Positions 18,612 through 27,080 of a stretch of 64,000 nucleotides of DNA are shown here, piece by piece; the first letter of the stretch is position 1, and each line of letters starts with the position of its first letter. Origin of the DNA: Leucobacter komagatae (lineage in GTDB: Bacteria > Actinomycetota > Actinomycetes > Actinomycetales > Microbacteriaceae); the NCBI RefSeq assembly GCF_000834055.1, contig NZ_JXSQ01000001.1:186001-250000 (forward strand), read 5' to 3'. A model generated the notes under the pieces. It saw nothing but the letters and a program-made list of their open reading frames with translations. It was not told the origin of the DNA and made no database searches. The translations under genes and the position numbers were made by a program.

Positions 18612-19667
18612 CTACGCTCGCGAGCGATCCACGACGCGGCCGCCACCGAACACAATCCCGCGCAAAAACCCCGTTCCCCAACTCGTGTGCATCGTGACGA
18701 GCGCGACGGCAGTGAGTAAACGATCGAGGGCGCCACGCTGCTCCGGGATCCGCCAGACCGCGAAAGCGATACCGAGCGCGTAGCCACCGAGGGGAGCTAG
18801 GCCGAGCGCCCACCACCCCCATGGCAGCACCGTCGTCACGAGAAGCGCGAGCACCAGGAGCGAGGCGACGAGCGCGACGACCAGCGTGCCAGGCGCAAAG
18901 AAACGCCACGGGTTCGCCCGACCGTACTTGCGCACCAGCACCGCCCGCCACGTGCCGGTCGCGAAGAACTGCTTCGCGAGATCCCGAAAGCTTGCCCGCG
19001 GCCAGTAGGTTACGCCGAGCGCAGGCTCGAACCAGACCGAGAAGCCCGCGCGGCGGATGCGAAGGTTGAGCTCCCAATCCTCCCCGCGGAGGATCCCAGG
19101 GTCGTAGCCACCCACTGCGTCGATCGCCTCCCGGCGGAAGATGCCGAGGTAGGCGGATTCGGCCGGGCCGGGGGACCCGTCCCCGTGGTAGGCGCCCCCG
19201 CCAAGGCCGAACGGGCTGTTGTAGCCGCGCGCGATCGCCCGTTGCACGGGCGACGAGCCAGCGGCACGCATCACCCCACCAACGTTCGCCGCCCCCGTCT
19301 CGCGAAGCGCTGCGACGCCGCGCCGCGTGTAGTCAGGTGTGAGCTCGGAGTGCGCATCGACGCGGATAATCACGGGGTGCACGCTCGCGGCAATCGCACG
19401 GTTGAGTCCGGCGGGAATGTCCCGGTCGGGGTTGTCGACGAGCCGCACCCGGCGATCCGTCGCGGCTATCCCGCGCGCGATCTCGGTGCTGCGGTCGCGG
19501 GAGGGGCCGAGGGCGAGGACGATTTCCTTCTCCCCGTCGTAATCCTGGGCGAGGATCGTCTGCACCGCGCGCTCGAGGTAGCCTTCCTCGTTCAACACGG
19601 GCATGACGTAGCTCACCGCTGGCTGATCGGCCAGCGGATGGAGCGAAATATTGGGCTGCGGATCCAC
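18612..19667 (-). CDS. Glycosyltransferase family 2 with C-terminal membrane helices
   Basis: A 351-residue enzyme, GTG start. The GT-A fold opens with VSYVMPVLNEEGYLERAV; the metal-binding DxD equivalent is VDAHS, and the acceptor-side motif is GEDWELNLRIRRAG. Helices near residues 260-330 anchor it in the membrane, as in ExoA-type polysaccharide synthases. It is convergent with the tandem TagF gene (23 bases apart) and divergent from the second TagF gene, placing it in the same surface-polymer cluster. Donor and acceptor cannot be told. Confidence 0.85.
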   Translation of the reverse strand: MDPQPNISLHPLADQPAVSYVMPVLNEEGYLERAVQTILAQDYDGEKEIVLALGPSRDRSTEIARGIAATDRRVRLVDNPDRDIPAGLNRAIAASVHPVIIRVDAHSELTPDYTRRGVAALRETGAANVGGVMRAAGSSPVQRAIARGYNSPFGLGGGAYHGDGSPGPAESAYLGIFRREAIDAVGGYDPGILRGEDWELNLRIRRAGFSVWFEPALGVTYWPRASFRDLAKQFFATGTWRAVLVRKYGRANPWRFFAPGTLVVALVASLLVLALLVTTVLPWGWWALGLAPLGGYALGIAFAVWRIPEQRGALDRLLTAVALVTMHTSWGTGFLRGIVFGGGRVVDRSRA

Positions 19668-19764
19668 CCGTCGATCCTCCCACAGGATGCTCCGTGAACC
19701 GCCGTCGCGGGGCCGAAGCCCGCTGGGATCTCTCTGACACAGCCGTGCGGGCTATTCTGGGTGG

Positions 19765-21009
19765 ATGCAGATTGTGAAGGACAGCAAACGCGCGGTGAAG
19801 CTCGCAAAGCGAGTTGTCAGGGGGCGCCGGGCGTTCTTTGAACTCAAAAAGCTGCTCGCCGAGCGCGGCGATCTGCCTGAGCAGCGCTACCGGGTCGGCG
19901 TGTACTTCGCCGACAGCGATGTGAACATTTACCAGATGCGGCAGTGGTACGCGCCACTCGTCGAGCTCTCGCAGACGCTCCCGGTTGTCGTGCTCGCGCG
20001 CAACGCGGCCGGCGCCCTGCAACTCATGCGCGAGAGTGGGCTTGACGTCGCATTCGTGCCGAAGGTCACGAGCATTGAGAACTTTATCGACACGCAGCAG
20101 CTTGACGTGATCCTCTACGTGAACCAGAACACCAGAAACTTCCAGATGATGCGCTACGGCGAGCGCTGGCACGTGTTCATCAATCACGGTGAGAGCGACA
20201 AGATGTACATGACGAGTAATCAGTACAAGGCGTACGATTACGCGTTCGTCGCGGGAGACGCCGCGCGAGCACGACTCTCGAAGGCGCTCTGGCAATACGA
20301 CGTCGGCGAGCGCACGCTCGCGATTGGGCGACCGCAGACGGATCACCTCAGCGGCGAACCCGCCTACACGCCAGACGAGCGAACGGTGGTGCTCTACGCG
20401 CCAACGTGGGAGGGCGATCGGCCAGCAGCTAGCTATGGTTCCGTCGTCTCCCACGGTGAGGCGCTCGTGCGCGAACTGCTTGCCACCGGACGCCACCGCG
20501 TCGTCTACCGGCCGCACCCGCGATCAGGCGTGGTGAGCCCGGAGTTCGGCGCGGCGAACGCCCGCATCATCGCGATGATTGCCGCGGCGAACCAGGCTGA
20601 CGCGAGCGCACAGCATGTCTACGATGACTCCCCAGTGCTCGGCTGGCAGCTACTTACGCCCGATATTGCAATCTGCGACATATCGGCGATGGTGTACGAC
20701 CGGCTCGCGACCGGCCGCCCGCTCATGGTGACACGCCCGCTCTCGCCCGAGGCCGAGATCGACGAGGGTGGCTACCTCAGTGTGTGCGAGTGGTTGCACG
20801 CTGCAGAAGCCGCAAATATCGTCGCGGTGCTCGACAGGGTTATTGACGATACGGGAGCGCGCGAACGCCTGGGCGAATGGTCTTCGCGGTACTTCGGCGA
20901 TACCTCACCCGGGGCGCCAACGCGTCGCTTCCACGAGGCAATTGAGTCGTTGCTCAGCCTCGCAGCGAGCGAACGAGCGGCCGATTCCGCGGCGCAGCTC
21001 GACCGCTGA
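19765..21009 (+). CDS. CDP-glycerol glycerophosphotransferase family protein
   Basis: A 414-residue single-domain relative of TagB/TagF. The C-terminal half has YAPTWEGDR near residue 210, a YRPHPRSG loop near 250 and ICDISAMVYDRLATGRP near 303, the same order as in the tandem enzyme at 16180. The N-terminal half keeps INHGESDKM in place of the usual WHG motif. Its stop directly abuts the stop of the convergent export ATPase gene, with no spacer. Likely a priming or chain-extending transferase for the same polymer. Confidence 0.8.
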   Translation: MQIVKDSKRAVKLAKRVVRGRRAFFELKKLLAERGDLPEQRYRVGVYFADSDVNIYQMRQWYAPLVELSQTLPVVVLARNAAGALQLMRESGLDVAFVPKVTSIENFIDTQQLDVILYVNQNTRNFQMMRYGERWHVFINHGESDKMYMTSNQYKAYDYAFVAGDAARARLSKALWQYDVGERTLAIGRPQTDHLSGEPAYTPDERTVVLYAPTWEGDRPAASYGSVVSHGEALVRELLATGRHRVVYRPHPRSGVVSPEFGAANARIIAMIAAANQADASAQHVYDDSPVLGWQLLTPDIAICDISAMVYDRLATGRPLMVTRPLSPEAEIDEGGYLSVCEWLHAAEAANIVAVLDRVIDDTGARERLGEWSSRYFGDTSPGAPTRRFHEAIESLLSLAASERAADSAAQLDR

Positions 21010-21753
21010 CTACGCGGGGTGTTCTGAGTTGTAGCGCGCGATGACCTCGTCGATGTCGGCGTCGAGGGCGAGCGCACCCTTGTCGAGGTAGAGTCCGCGA
21101 GTGCAGAACCGCTTGAGGTCTCGTTCATTGTGGGACACAAGGAAGAGCGTCTTGCCGTCGGCGAGCAGCTCGTCGATGCGGCGATAGCACTTCGCTCTGA
21201 ACGCCTTGTCTCCGACGGCGAGCACCTCATCAACGATGAGCACCGGTTCGTTGAGTTGCGAGACGACAGCGAACGCGACGCGCACTTTCATGCCGCTCGA
21301 GAGGTGCTTGAACGGGGTGTCGACGACCGCGGCGGCCTCGGCAAAGTCGATGATCTCGTCGAACTGTGCCGCGATTTCGCGCTTCGAAAGCCCGTGAAGG
21401 CCGGCGGTGAGCCACACATTGTCGCGGACCGTGAGGTCTCCAACGAAGCCGCCCGTGAGCTCGATGAGCGGGGCGACGCCTCCGCGGACATGCACGCTTC
21501 CCTCGTCGGGGAGTAGCACACCCGCGACGAGCTTCAGCAGTGTCGACTTGCCCTGGCCGTTCCTCCCAACGACGCCGATGGCCTCGCCGGGGGCTACGTC
21601 GAACGAGATGTTACGCAGGGCCCAGAACTCGCCCGGACGTGTGCGGCGCTTACTCCCAGCGAAGAGGTCTTTGAAGCTGCGTCGTGACTTGCGGTTGCGC
21701 TTAAATCGCACGCCGAGTCCCGAGACAGAGATGATGTGGTCTGCGTTCGTCAT
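21010..21753 (-). CDS. Polysaccharide/teichoic acid ABC exporter, ATP-binding subunit (TagH/Wzt type)
   Basis: A 247-residue ATPase. Walker A GVVGRNGQGKSTLL, signature HLSSGMKVRVAFAV, Walker B VLIVDEVLAVGD and the H-loop SHNERD are all present. The LSSGM signature and VDEVLAVGD block are typical of the O-antigen/teichoic acid exporter subfamily. It lacks a C-terminal carbohydrate-binding extension. It is the second gene of a two-gene operon with the permease, four bases downstream of it. Confidence 0.9.
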   Translation of the reverse strand: MTNADHIISVSGLGVRFKRNRKSRRSFKDLFAGSKRRTRPGEFWALRNISFDVAPGEAIGVVGRNGQGKSTLLKLVAGVLLPDEGSVHVRGGVAPLIELTGGFVGDLTVRDNVWLTAGLHGLSKREIAAQFDEIIDFAEAAAVVDTPFKHLSSGMKVRVAFAVVSQLNEPVLIVDEVLAVGDKAFRAKCYRRIDELLADGKTLFLVSHNERDLKRFCTRGLYLDKGALALDADIDEVIARYNSEHPA

Positions 21754-21757
21754 GGGT

Positions 21758-22549
21758 TTAGATTTCCTTCAATACGCCGCCGATGGAGCGGCGGAATGTC
21801 CACGACCCGACCGCGAGCGCGAGCAGCGCGATCACGGCTGAGGAGGCGACGAGGCCCCAGTTGAGCTGGTCAGGGAAGAAACCCCCGCGGAACAGGGCGA
21901 AGATGCCCGAGAGCGGGTTCAGCCACGCGAGGGGTTGCGCGAACTCGGGCAGGTCTGCGGCGCCGTAGATGATGGGGGAAGCGTAAAACAGGACGCGCAG
22001 CAGCAGCTTTACCGCGCGTTCAAGATCGCGGAAGAACACGACGAGCGGCGCGATGATGAGGCTGAGTCCCAGTGTGAGGATCGCCAGCAGGATGATCCCG
22101 AGCGGGAAAAACACCAACTGCCAGGAGACGGGTGCGCCGGCGAAGACCGCAAACAGCACGAGGACGGGCAAGCTGAGAATAAACTCGATGCCCTTCGACG
22201 CGACGATTCTGCCAACCCAAATCCACCGGGGGAGCGCGATGGATCGGACGAGGCGGACGTCACGGAGGAATGCGCGGGTCGCGTCGCTGAGCGCACCGTT
22301 GATCCACATCCACGGGAGCAGAGCGGTGAGGAGGAACACGATGTACGGCTGCTCACCAACGGAGCGCTCAAATACCTGCGTAAAAACGAACCAGTAGATG
22401 ACGCTCATGAGGAGCGGGTCGAGCACCGACCAGAGGTATCCGAGCACCGAAGTCGAATACCGCACCTTCAAGTCGCGTTTCGTTAGGAGCCACAGCGATG
22501 ACCACGCTGATCCGCGCTTGCCCCCATGATCGTATTCGGATGTATTCAC
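21758..22549 (-). CDS. Polysaccharide/teichoic acid ABC exporter, permease (TagG/Wzm type)
   Basis: A 263-residue ABC-2 permease if started at the GTG at 22549 (VNTSEYDHGG). Upstream in-frame codons only encode Arg-rich sequence opposite the divergent ATPase gene. The cytoplasmic N-terminus ends in LLTKRDLKVRYSTSVLGYLWSVLDP, the typical Wzm/TagG entry segment, followed by six helices. With the ATPase it would export the glycerophosphate-type polymer made by the neighbouring transferases. Confidence 0.88.
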   Translation of the reverse strand: MNTSEYDHGGKRGSAWSSLWLLTKRDLKVRYSTSVLGYLWSVLDPLLMSVIYWFVFTQVFERSVGEQPYIVFLLTALLPWMWINGALSDATRAFLRDVRLVRSIALPRWIWVGRIVASKGIEFILSLPVLVLFAVFAGAPVSWQLVFFPLGIILLAILTLGLSLIIAPLVVFFRDLERAVKLLLRVLFYASPIIYGAADLPEFAQPLAWLNPLSGIFALFRGGFFPDQLNWGLVASSAVIALLALAVGSWTFRRSIGGVLKEI

Positions 22550-22612
22550 GTGGTCTATCTTGCCGGGTTCACCTGGACTGCGCACTATGCTCGCGGACAG
22601 CCGTACATTTGG

Positions 22613-22618
22613 TAGGTT
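22613..22618 (+). promoter_or_regulatory. Candidate -10 element for a leaderless mRNA
   Basis: TAGGTT fits the TANNNT -10 form and ends six bases before the GTG start at 22625, with no ribosome binding site between. Transcription would begin at the start codon, a common leaderless arrangement in Actinobacteria. Confidence 0.4.
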
Positions 22619-22624
22619 AGGGGG

Positions 22625-23722
22625 GTGCTGCCAGAAACCCCGCCATCGCCGTCTGAACCGCTGCCGGACGTGGGATTCGGTGCTGCGAAAACGCCTCATG
22701 CCGCCTCCCGCGAGCCAGTGACACCGTCCTCGGGCGTGTCTGACCCCGTCAGCGGGGAGCAATCGCACACTGTTGAGCCACCTGCAGGGTCACCTGCGGT
22801 CGGCGAACCCACCGCCGCGCCGCGCGTGCGGCGAACCCGGACGACCGCCACGCCCGAACCGACAGAAGTTGCTGATGCTCCTGCGCGCAACCGAATCGAA
22901 GTGCCGACCCCGTCGGTTGTGCGTGCGCGCGAGCGCGGCCGCATTGCCGAGCAGAACCCCGTCGTGCTGCGCACCGAGGTGCTCACGAAGGTCTACGGGG
23001 CTACGGTCGCTGCGAACGAGGTGTCGTTCGACGTGCATGGCGGATCGCTCACCGGTGTTGTCGGCCCGAACGGCGCAGGCAAGACCACAACGCTCTCGAT
23101 GATCAGCGGACTGCTCCGACCGAGCTCTGGTCGCGTCGCCATCGGAGACGTTGATGTGTGGGCCGACGGTGCAGCGGCGAAGCGCCTCATCGGAACGCTC
23201 CCGGACCGGCTGCGACTGTTCGACCGGTTAACCGGTGCGCAACTGCTGTACTACTCGGGGGTGCTGCACGGCGTCGCTGAGGCTGAGGTTGCGAAGCGAA
23301 GCGGTGAGCTTGCCGCAGCGTTCGGCCTCGAGTCCGCGCTTGACCGGCTCGTGTCTGACTACTCGGCCGGTATGCAGAAGAAGATTGCGCTTGCCTGCTC
23401 CATGATTCACGCACCCGAGGTGCTCGTGCTCGACGAGCCGTTCGAAGCGATCGATCCGGTGTCAGCTGCGAACGTCACCGACATTCTTGAGAAGTATGTT
23501 GGCGGCGGCGGCAGCGTTGTCATGTCGAGCCACAGTCTTGAGCTCATCCAGCGAGTGTGCGACCACGTCGTGATCATCGTCGATGGTTCGGTAATCGCGC
23601 AGGGGACAGTCGACGCCGTTCGTGACGGCGTCAGTCTCGAGGAGCGGTTCCGCCTGCTCACCGGTGTCGACGAGTCGCAGAAGGGGCTCCAGTGGTTGCA
23701 CGGCTCTTCCGACTCCGAGTAG
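22625..23722 (+). CDS. ABC transporter ATP-binding protein with long disordered N-terminus
   Basis: A 365-residue protein. The first 115 residues are Pro/Thr/Glu-rich and look disordered; the ATPase core starts around VVLRTEVLTKVYGATVAA. Walker A GPNGAGKTTTL, signature YSAGMQKKIAL and Walker B VLVLDEPFEAID are intact. The N-terminal extension is unusual for the family; a later start is possible, but no internal start has a better ribosome binding site. It overlaps the next gene, its permease, by 31 bases. The substrate is unknown. Confidence 0.85.
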   Translation: MLPETPPSPSEPLPDVGFGAAKTPHAASREPVTPSSGVSDPVSGEQSHTVEPPAGSPAVGEPTAAPRVRRTRTTATPEPTEVADAPARNRIEVPTPSVVRARERGRIAEQNPVVLRTEVLTKVYGATVAANEVSFDVHGGSLTGVVGPNGAGKTTTLSMISGLLRPSSGRVAIGDVDVWADGAAAKRLIGTLPDRLRLFDRLTGAQLLYYSGVLHGVAEAEVAKRSGELAAAFGLESALDRLVSDYSAGMQKKIALACSMIHAPEVLVLDEPFEAIDPVSAANVTDILEKYVGGGGSVVMSSHSLELIQRVCDHVVIIVDGSVIAQGTVDAVRDGVSLEERFRLLTGVDESQKGLQWLHGSSDSE

Positions 23723-25263
23723 CCCTAGCCGGGGGCCTCTTTCGCGGCTCGTATGCCCGCGGAATTCGCGTCGCGTTTCTGCTGCTCCTCGCCTTCGCCG
23801 GTGCCGGTGTTGCGCCCTTCCTTGTCTCCTGGTTCACCGACCCTGGCGCGCTGCGCAATGTGCTCGACGTGACCATTGGAGCGGTTGTGCTCGCGCTCGC
23901 GCTGCTCGTTCCGCTGTTTGACAGCAGGAGAAACCTTGCGCCGCGGCAGTTCGCACTGTTCCGTGCGCGGCCTGCGAACGTTGCATGGTCGATGCTGCTG
24001 ACCACCGTCGCGAGCTGGCCGTTTTTGGTGTTCCTTACCTGGCTGATCGCGCTGTGGGTTGCTCGCCCCGAGTGGGCTGCTGCCGGTGGCATACTGCCGC
24101 TTGCGATCGTGCTCGCGGCCCTGTTTGGCGTCGTCGCTGCACGGTTCGCCTCCGGGCTGTCCCAGCTCGTCATCGGTGAACGCTTCGCCGGTGGGTTCCG
24201 GCTGACGGGCGGCGTGCTGTTCGTCGCTGTGTTGCCGCTCCTCGTGTTTGTCGTTGCTGAGAGCCTGCGGTCGGAGACGAACCAGGTGCTTGTTGACGCG
24301 GCGCGCGTGCTCGCGTGGACACCGTTTGGCGCTGGCTTTGCCGCGATCAATGACGCAGCTGCTGGTGACCTGAGCACTGCGGCGTTGCGTGTTGGGGTGC
24401 TTGGCGGATCCGTATTGGTGCTGCTGCTTGCGTGGTTCGGTGTCGCTGCCCGCTCCCTGCGCACGATTGAACGCCCGCGCGATATCCTCAGCGCCAGGCG
24501 CGGCCTCGGCTGGTTCGAGCGGTTCCCTGCGCGCCCTGCTCCCGTGATTGCTGCGCGGCAGCTCACGTACTGGCAGCGCGACCCGCGGTACCGGATCGCG
24601 CTCGTCGCGCTTCCCGTCGCTCCGATTGCGATTGTTGTCGCGTTCCTCGTAGCTGGCGCTGACATGTACCTTGCGGCGTTGCTGCCGCTTCCGATCTTCA
24701 TGCTGTTGCTTGGCTGGTCACAGCACAACGACATCGCCATGGATTCCACCGCAATTTGGGAGCATGTCGCGAGCGGAATTCGCGGCTGGGCCGACCGTGC
24801 GGGGCGTCTGGCACCAGCGATCCTCTTCGGGGTCCCCGCGGCGATCATTGGGTCGAGTATCACCGTGACGTTCCTTGGGGACTGGCGTGTGCTCCCCGCC
24901 GTGATCGGGCTGAACGTTGGCGTGCTGTGCGTCGCGACGGGCGTCGCAAGCGTGTTCTCTGCGCTCATGCCCTACCCCGCGACGCGTCCCGGCGACAGCC
25001 CGTTCGTGCAACCGCAGTGGTCTGGCTCTGGTTCTGGCGCATCGCAGACGCTGTCGATGCTTGCCGCACTGCTGCTCTCGGTTGCGCCTGTGTGGGTGTC
25101 GGCCGCGGCGATCGCCGATGTCTCCTTCCTCGGAAACATTTGGGCGCTCGTGTTCGGAGTCGGGTTTGGTCTCGTTGTCCTCCTCGCTGGCGTTGCAATC
25201 GGCGGGAAGATCTTCGACAAGCAGGGTCCCGAGATCCTCGCGGTCACTCAGATCTTCGATTAG
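23692..25263 (+). CDS. ABC-2 type transporter permease
   Basis: A 523-residue integral membrane protein with about 14 hydrophobic helices, starting at a GTG inside the end of the ATPase gene, so translation is coupled. No single domain name can be read off. Its pairing with the upstream ATPase defines an exporter of unknown substrate. Paired charged cytoplasmic loops (RTIERPRDILSARRGLGWF; WQRDPRYRIAL) separate two halves of similar hydropathy. Confidence 0.75.
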   Translation: MVARLFRLRVALAGGLFRGSYARGIRVAFLLLLAFAGAGVAPFLVSWFTDPGALRNVLDVTIGAVVLALALLVPLFDSRRNLAPRQFALFRARPANVAWSMLLTTVASWPFLVFLTWLIALWVARPEWAAAGGILPLAIVLAALFGVVAARFASGLSQLVIGERFAGGFRLTGGVLFVAVLPLLVFVVAESLRSETNQVLVDAARVLAWTPFGAGFAAINDAAAGDLSTAALRVGVLGGSVLVLLLAWFGVAARSLRTIERPRDILSARRGLGWFERFPARPAPVIAARQLTYWQRDPRYRIALVALPVAPIAIVVAFLVAGADMYLAALLPLPIFMLLLGWSQHNDIAMDSTAIWEHVASGIRGWADRAGRLAPAILFGVPAAIIGSSITVTFLGDWRVLPAVIGLNVGVLCVATGVASVFSALMPYPATRPGDSPFVQPQWSGSGSGASQTLSMLAALLLSVAPVWVSAAAIADVSFLGNIWALVFGVGFGLVVLLAGVAIGGKIFDKQGPEILAVTQIFD

Positions 25264-25308
25264 GAGACTCACCCGCTACTCGGTGGCGGGAACGGTTAGA
25301 ATGCGTGC

Positions 25309-25581
25309 ATGGGTATTTTCACGCGCAACGAACCAGACACAGGCGGAAGCCTCGATGTGCTTGATCGCGAGCTTGAAGAGCTGATCGAGGACACGCACAT
25401 TGAAGACGGCGACCACGAGCGCTTCTCGCACTACGTACCGAAGGACAAGATTGTCGAGTCGGCAGTCACTGGCAAGGCTGTTCGTGCCCTCTGCGGCAAG
25501 AAGTGGACTCCGTCACGTGACCCCGAGCGCTTTCCTGTCTGCCCCGACTGCAAGAAGGTCTACGAGCGGATGAAGAAGTAG
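25309..25581 (+). CDS. DUF3039 family protein
   Basis: A 90-residue soluble protein. The conserved C-terminal zinc-ribbon-like part is seen as ALCGKKWTPSRDPERFPVC followed by PDCKK, giving a Cys-x(18)-Cys-x2-Cys set. DUF3039 is found across Actinobacteria, commonly near the nicotinate phosphoribosyltransferase gene, as here; its function is unknown. A very strong terminator follows. Confidence 0.88.
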   Translation: MGIFTRNEPDTGGSLDVLDRELEELIEDTHIEDGDHERFSHYVPKDKIVESAVTGKAVRALCGKKWTPSRDPERFPVCPDCKKVYERMKK

Positions 25582-25601
25582 GGCCGCTCCCGCAGACACA
25601 C

Positions 25602-25666
25602 GAAAGTCCGTGTCAGTTTGCGCCACCCCAGTGCTGGGATTGTGGCGCAAACTGACACGGACTTTC
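25602..25666. terminator. Long bidirectional terminator
   Basis: A perfect 25-bp inverted repeat (GAAAGTCCGTGTCAGTTTGC... at 25602-25626, complement at 25642-25666) with a nested CCCAGTGCTGGG hairpin in the loop. It separates the convergent DUF3039 and pncB genes. Confidence 0.85.
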
Positions 25667-25744
25667 TGCTTGGCGGCCGCGCTTGGCGGACTCGCGGGCG
25701 CGCTCTCGCTGGCGTAGCGAGGCCGAGCCTGCGCCCGAAGCCGA

Positions 25745-27067
25745 CTACCGGTATTCGGTAGGGATCGCGGGATCGCCGCGCGTGAGGCTCATCGCGACGC
25801 GGGGGAGCTCAGCGATCGACTCGCGGTGCCGCTCGCGTGCGAGTGCGATGCCGTCGGCGCCAACGTATTGGGGCTGGATCTCGCCGCCGATGACGAGGTG
25901 CTCGAGCACCTCGCGGCTCGTCTCAGCGACGTCCTCGCCCTCTGCTGCACCGCCAGGGCCGTCGCCGAGGAAGATGAGTTCTGCCCGTGCAACGCCGCGG
26001 GCATTCGTGAGGCGACGCACGCTCTTGCGCCCACCGACCGAGGCCTTGTCAGCGCTCTTCTTCGCAACAGACACCCAGTCGCCGTTGTCGTCCTCACGCG
26101 CGACGAGCTTGTACACCATGCCCATGGTGGGGCTGCCCGAGCCAACGACGACAGAGGTGCCGACGCCGAAGGAGTCGACGGGGGAGGACGCGAGGGCCGC
26201 AACGGTGTGCTCGTCGAGGTCGTTCGTTACGGTGATCCGCGTGTTTGTTGCCCCGAGCGAATCGAGCAGCTCGCGCACCTCGACGACGACGACGGGAAGA
26301 TCGCCAGAGTCGATCCGCACAGCTCCGAGCCCGGTGCCAGCTACCTCGACGGCGGTGCGCACGCCCTGCTCCGTGTCGTACGTATCGACGAGGAGGGTCG
26401 TGTCGGCTCCGAACGCCGCGATCTGGGCAGCGAACGCTTCACGCTCGCTGTCGTGGAGCAGCGTGAACGAGTGCGCGGCTGTCCCCATCGTCGGAATCGC
26501 GTAACTGCGACCAGCTTCGAGGTTGGACGTCGCGCTGAAACCGGCGACGTATGCTGCGCGGGCGGCGGCGACTGCGCTGCGCTCGCCGGTGCGGCGCGAG
26601 CCCATCTCCGCGAGCGGCTTCCCGTTTGCGGCGTAGACCATCCGCGAGGCCGCGGTCGCGACCGCGGAGTCGTAGTTCATGATGCTCAGGGCGAGGGTCT
26701 CGAGGATGACACCCTCGGCGAAGCTCGCCTCGACGGTGATGAGCGGCGAGCCCGGGAAGAATACCTCGCCCTCGGGGTAGCCCCAGATGTCGCCGGTGAA
26801 CTTGTAGTTCGCAAGCCAATCGATTGTTTCTGCGCTCACGACGTTGTTCGCGCGGAGAAACTCCAACTCCTGGTCGCCGAAGCGGAAGTCCGTGATGGCT
26901 TCGAGGAGACGACCGGTTCCCGCGACGACGCCGTAGCGGCGGGCGCCTGAGAGTCTGCGCGCGAACAGCTCGAAGACGCTGTTGCGGTGCGCGGTGCCGG
27001 CCTTGAGGGCGGCGTCGACCATAGTGAGCTCGTAGTGATCGGTGAGCAAAGCAGTTGAGGTGTGCAC
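25745..27067 (-). CDS. pncB: Nicotinate phosphoribosyltransferase
   Basis: A 440-residue enzyme of NAD salvage joining nicotinate to PRPP. The GTG at 27067 (VHTSTALLTDHYELTMVDAAL) is the family's usual N-terminus; the longer open frame upstream runs antisense to nothing family-like. The core blocks FELFARRL, TGDIWGYPEGEVFFPGSPL and DTYDTEQGVRTAVE are typical, the His-containing catalytic region is in TMGTAAHSF, and RIDSGDLP is the PRPP-binding segment. Confidence 0.92.
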   Translation of the reverse strand: MHTSTALLTDHYELTMVDAALKAGTAHRNSVFELFARRLSGARRYGVVAGTGRLLEAITDFRFGDQELEFLRANNVVSAETIDWLANYKFTGDIWGYPEGEVFFPGSPLITVEASFAEGVILETLALSIMNYDSAVATAASRMVYAANGKPLAEMGSRRTGERSAVAAARAAYVAGFSATSNLEAGRSYAIPTMGTAAHSFTLLHDSEREAFAAQIAAFGADTTLLVDTYDTEQGVRTAVEVAGTGLGAVRIDSGDLPVVVVEVRELLDSLGATNTRITVTNDLDEHTVAALASSPVDSFGVGTSVVVGSGSPTMGMVYKLVAREDDNGDWVSVAKKSADKASVGGRKSVRRLTNARGVARAELIFLGDGPGGAAEGEDVAETSREVLEHLVIGGEIQPQYVGADGIALARERHRESIAELPRVAMSLTRGDPAIPTEYR

Positions 27068-27080
27068 CCCGCCAGCATAG

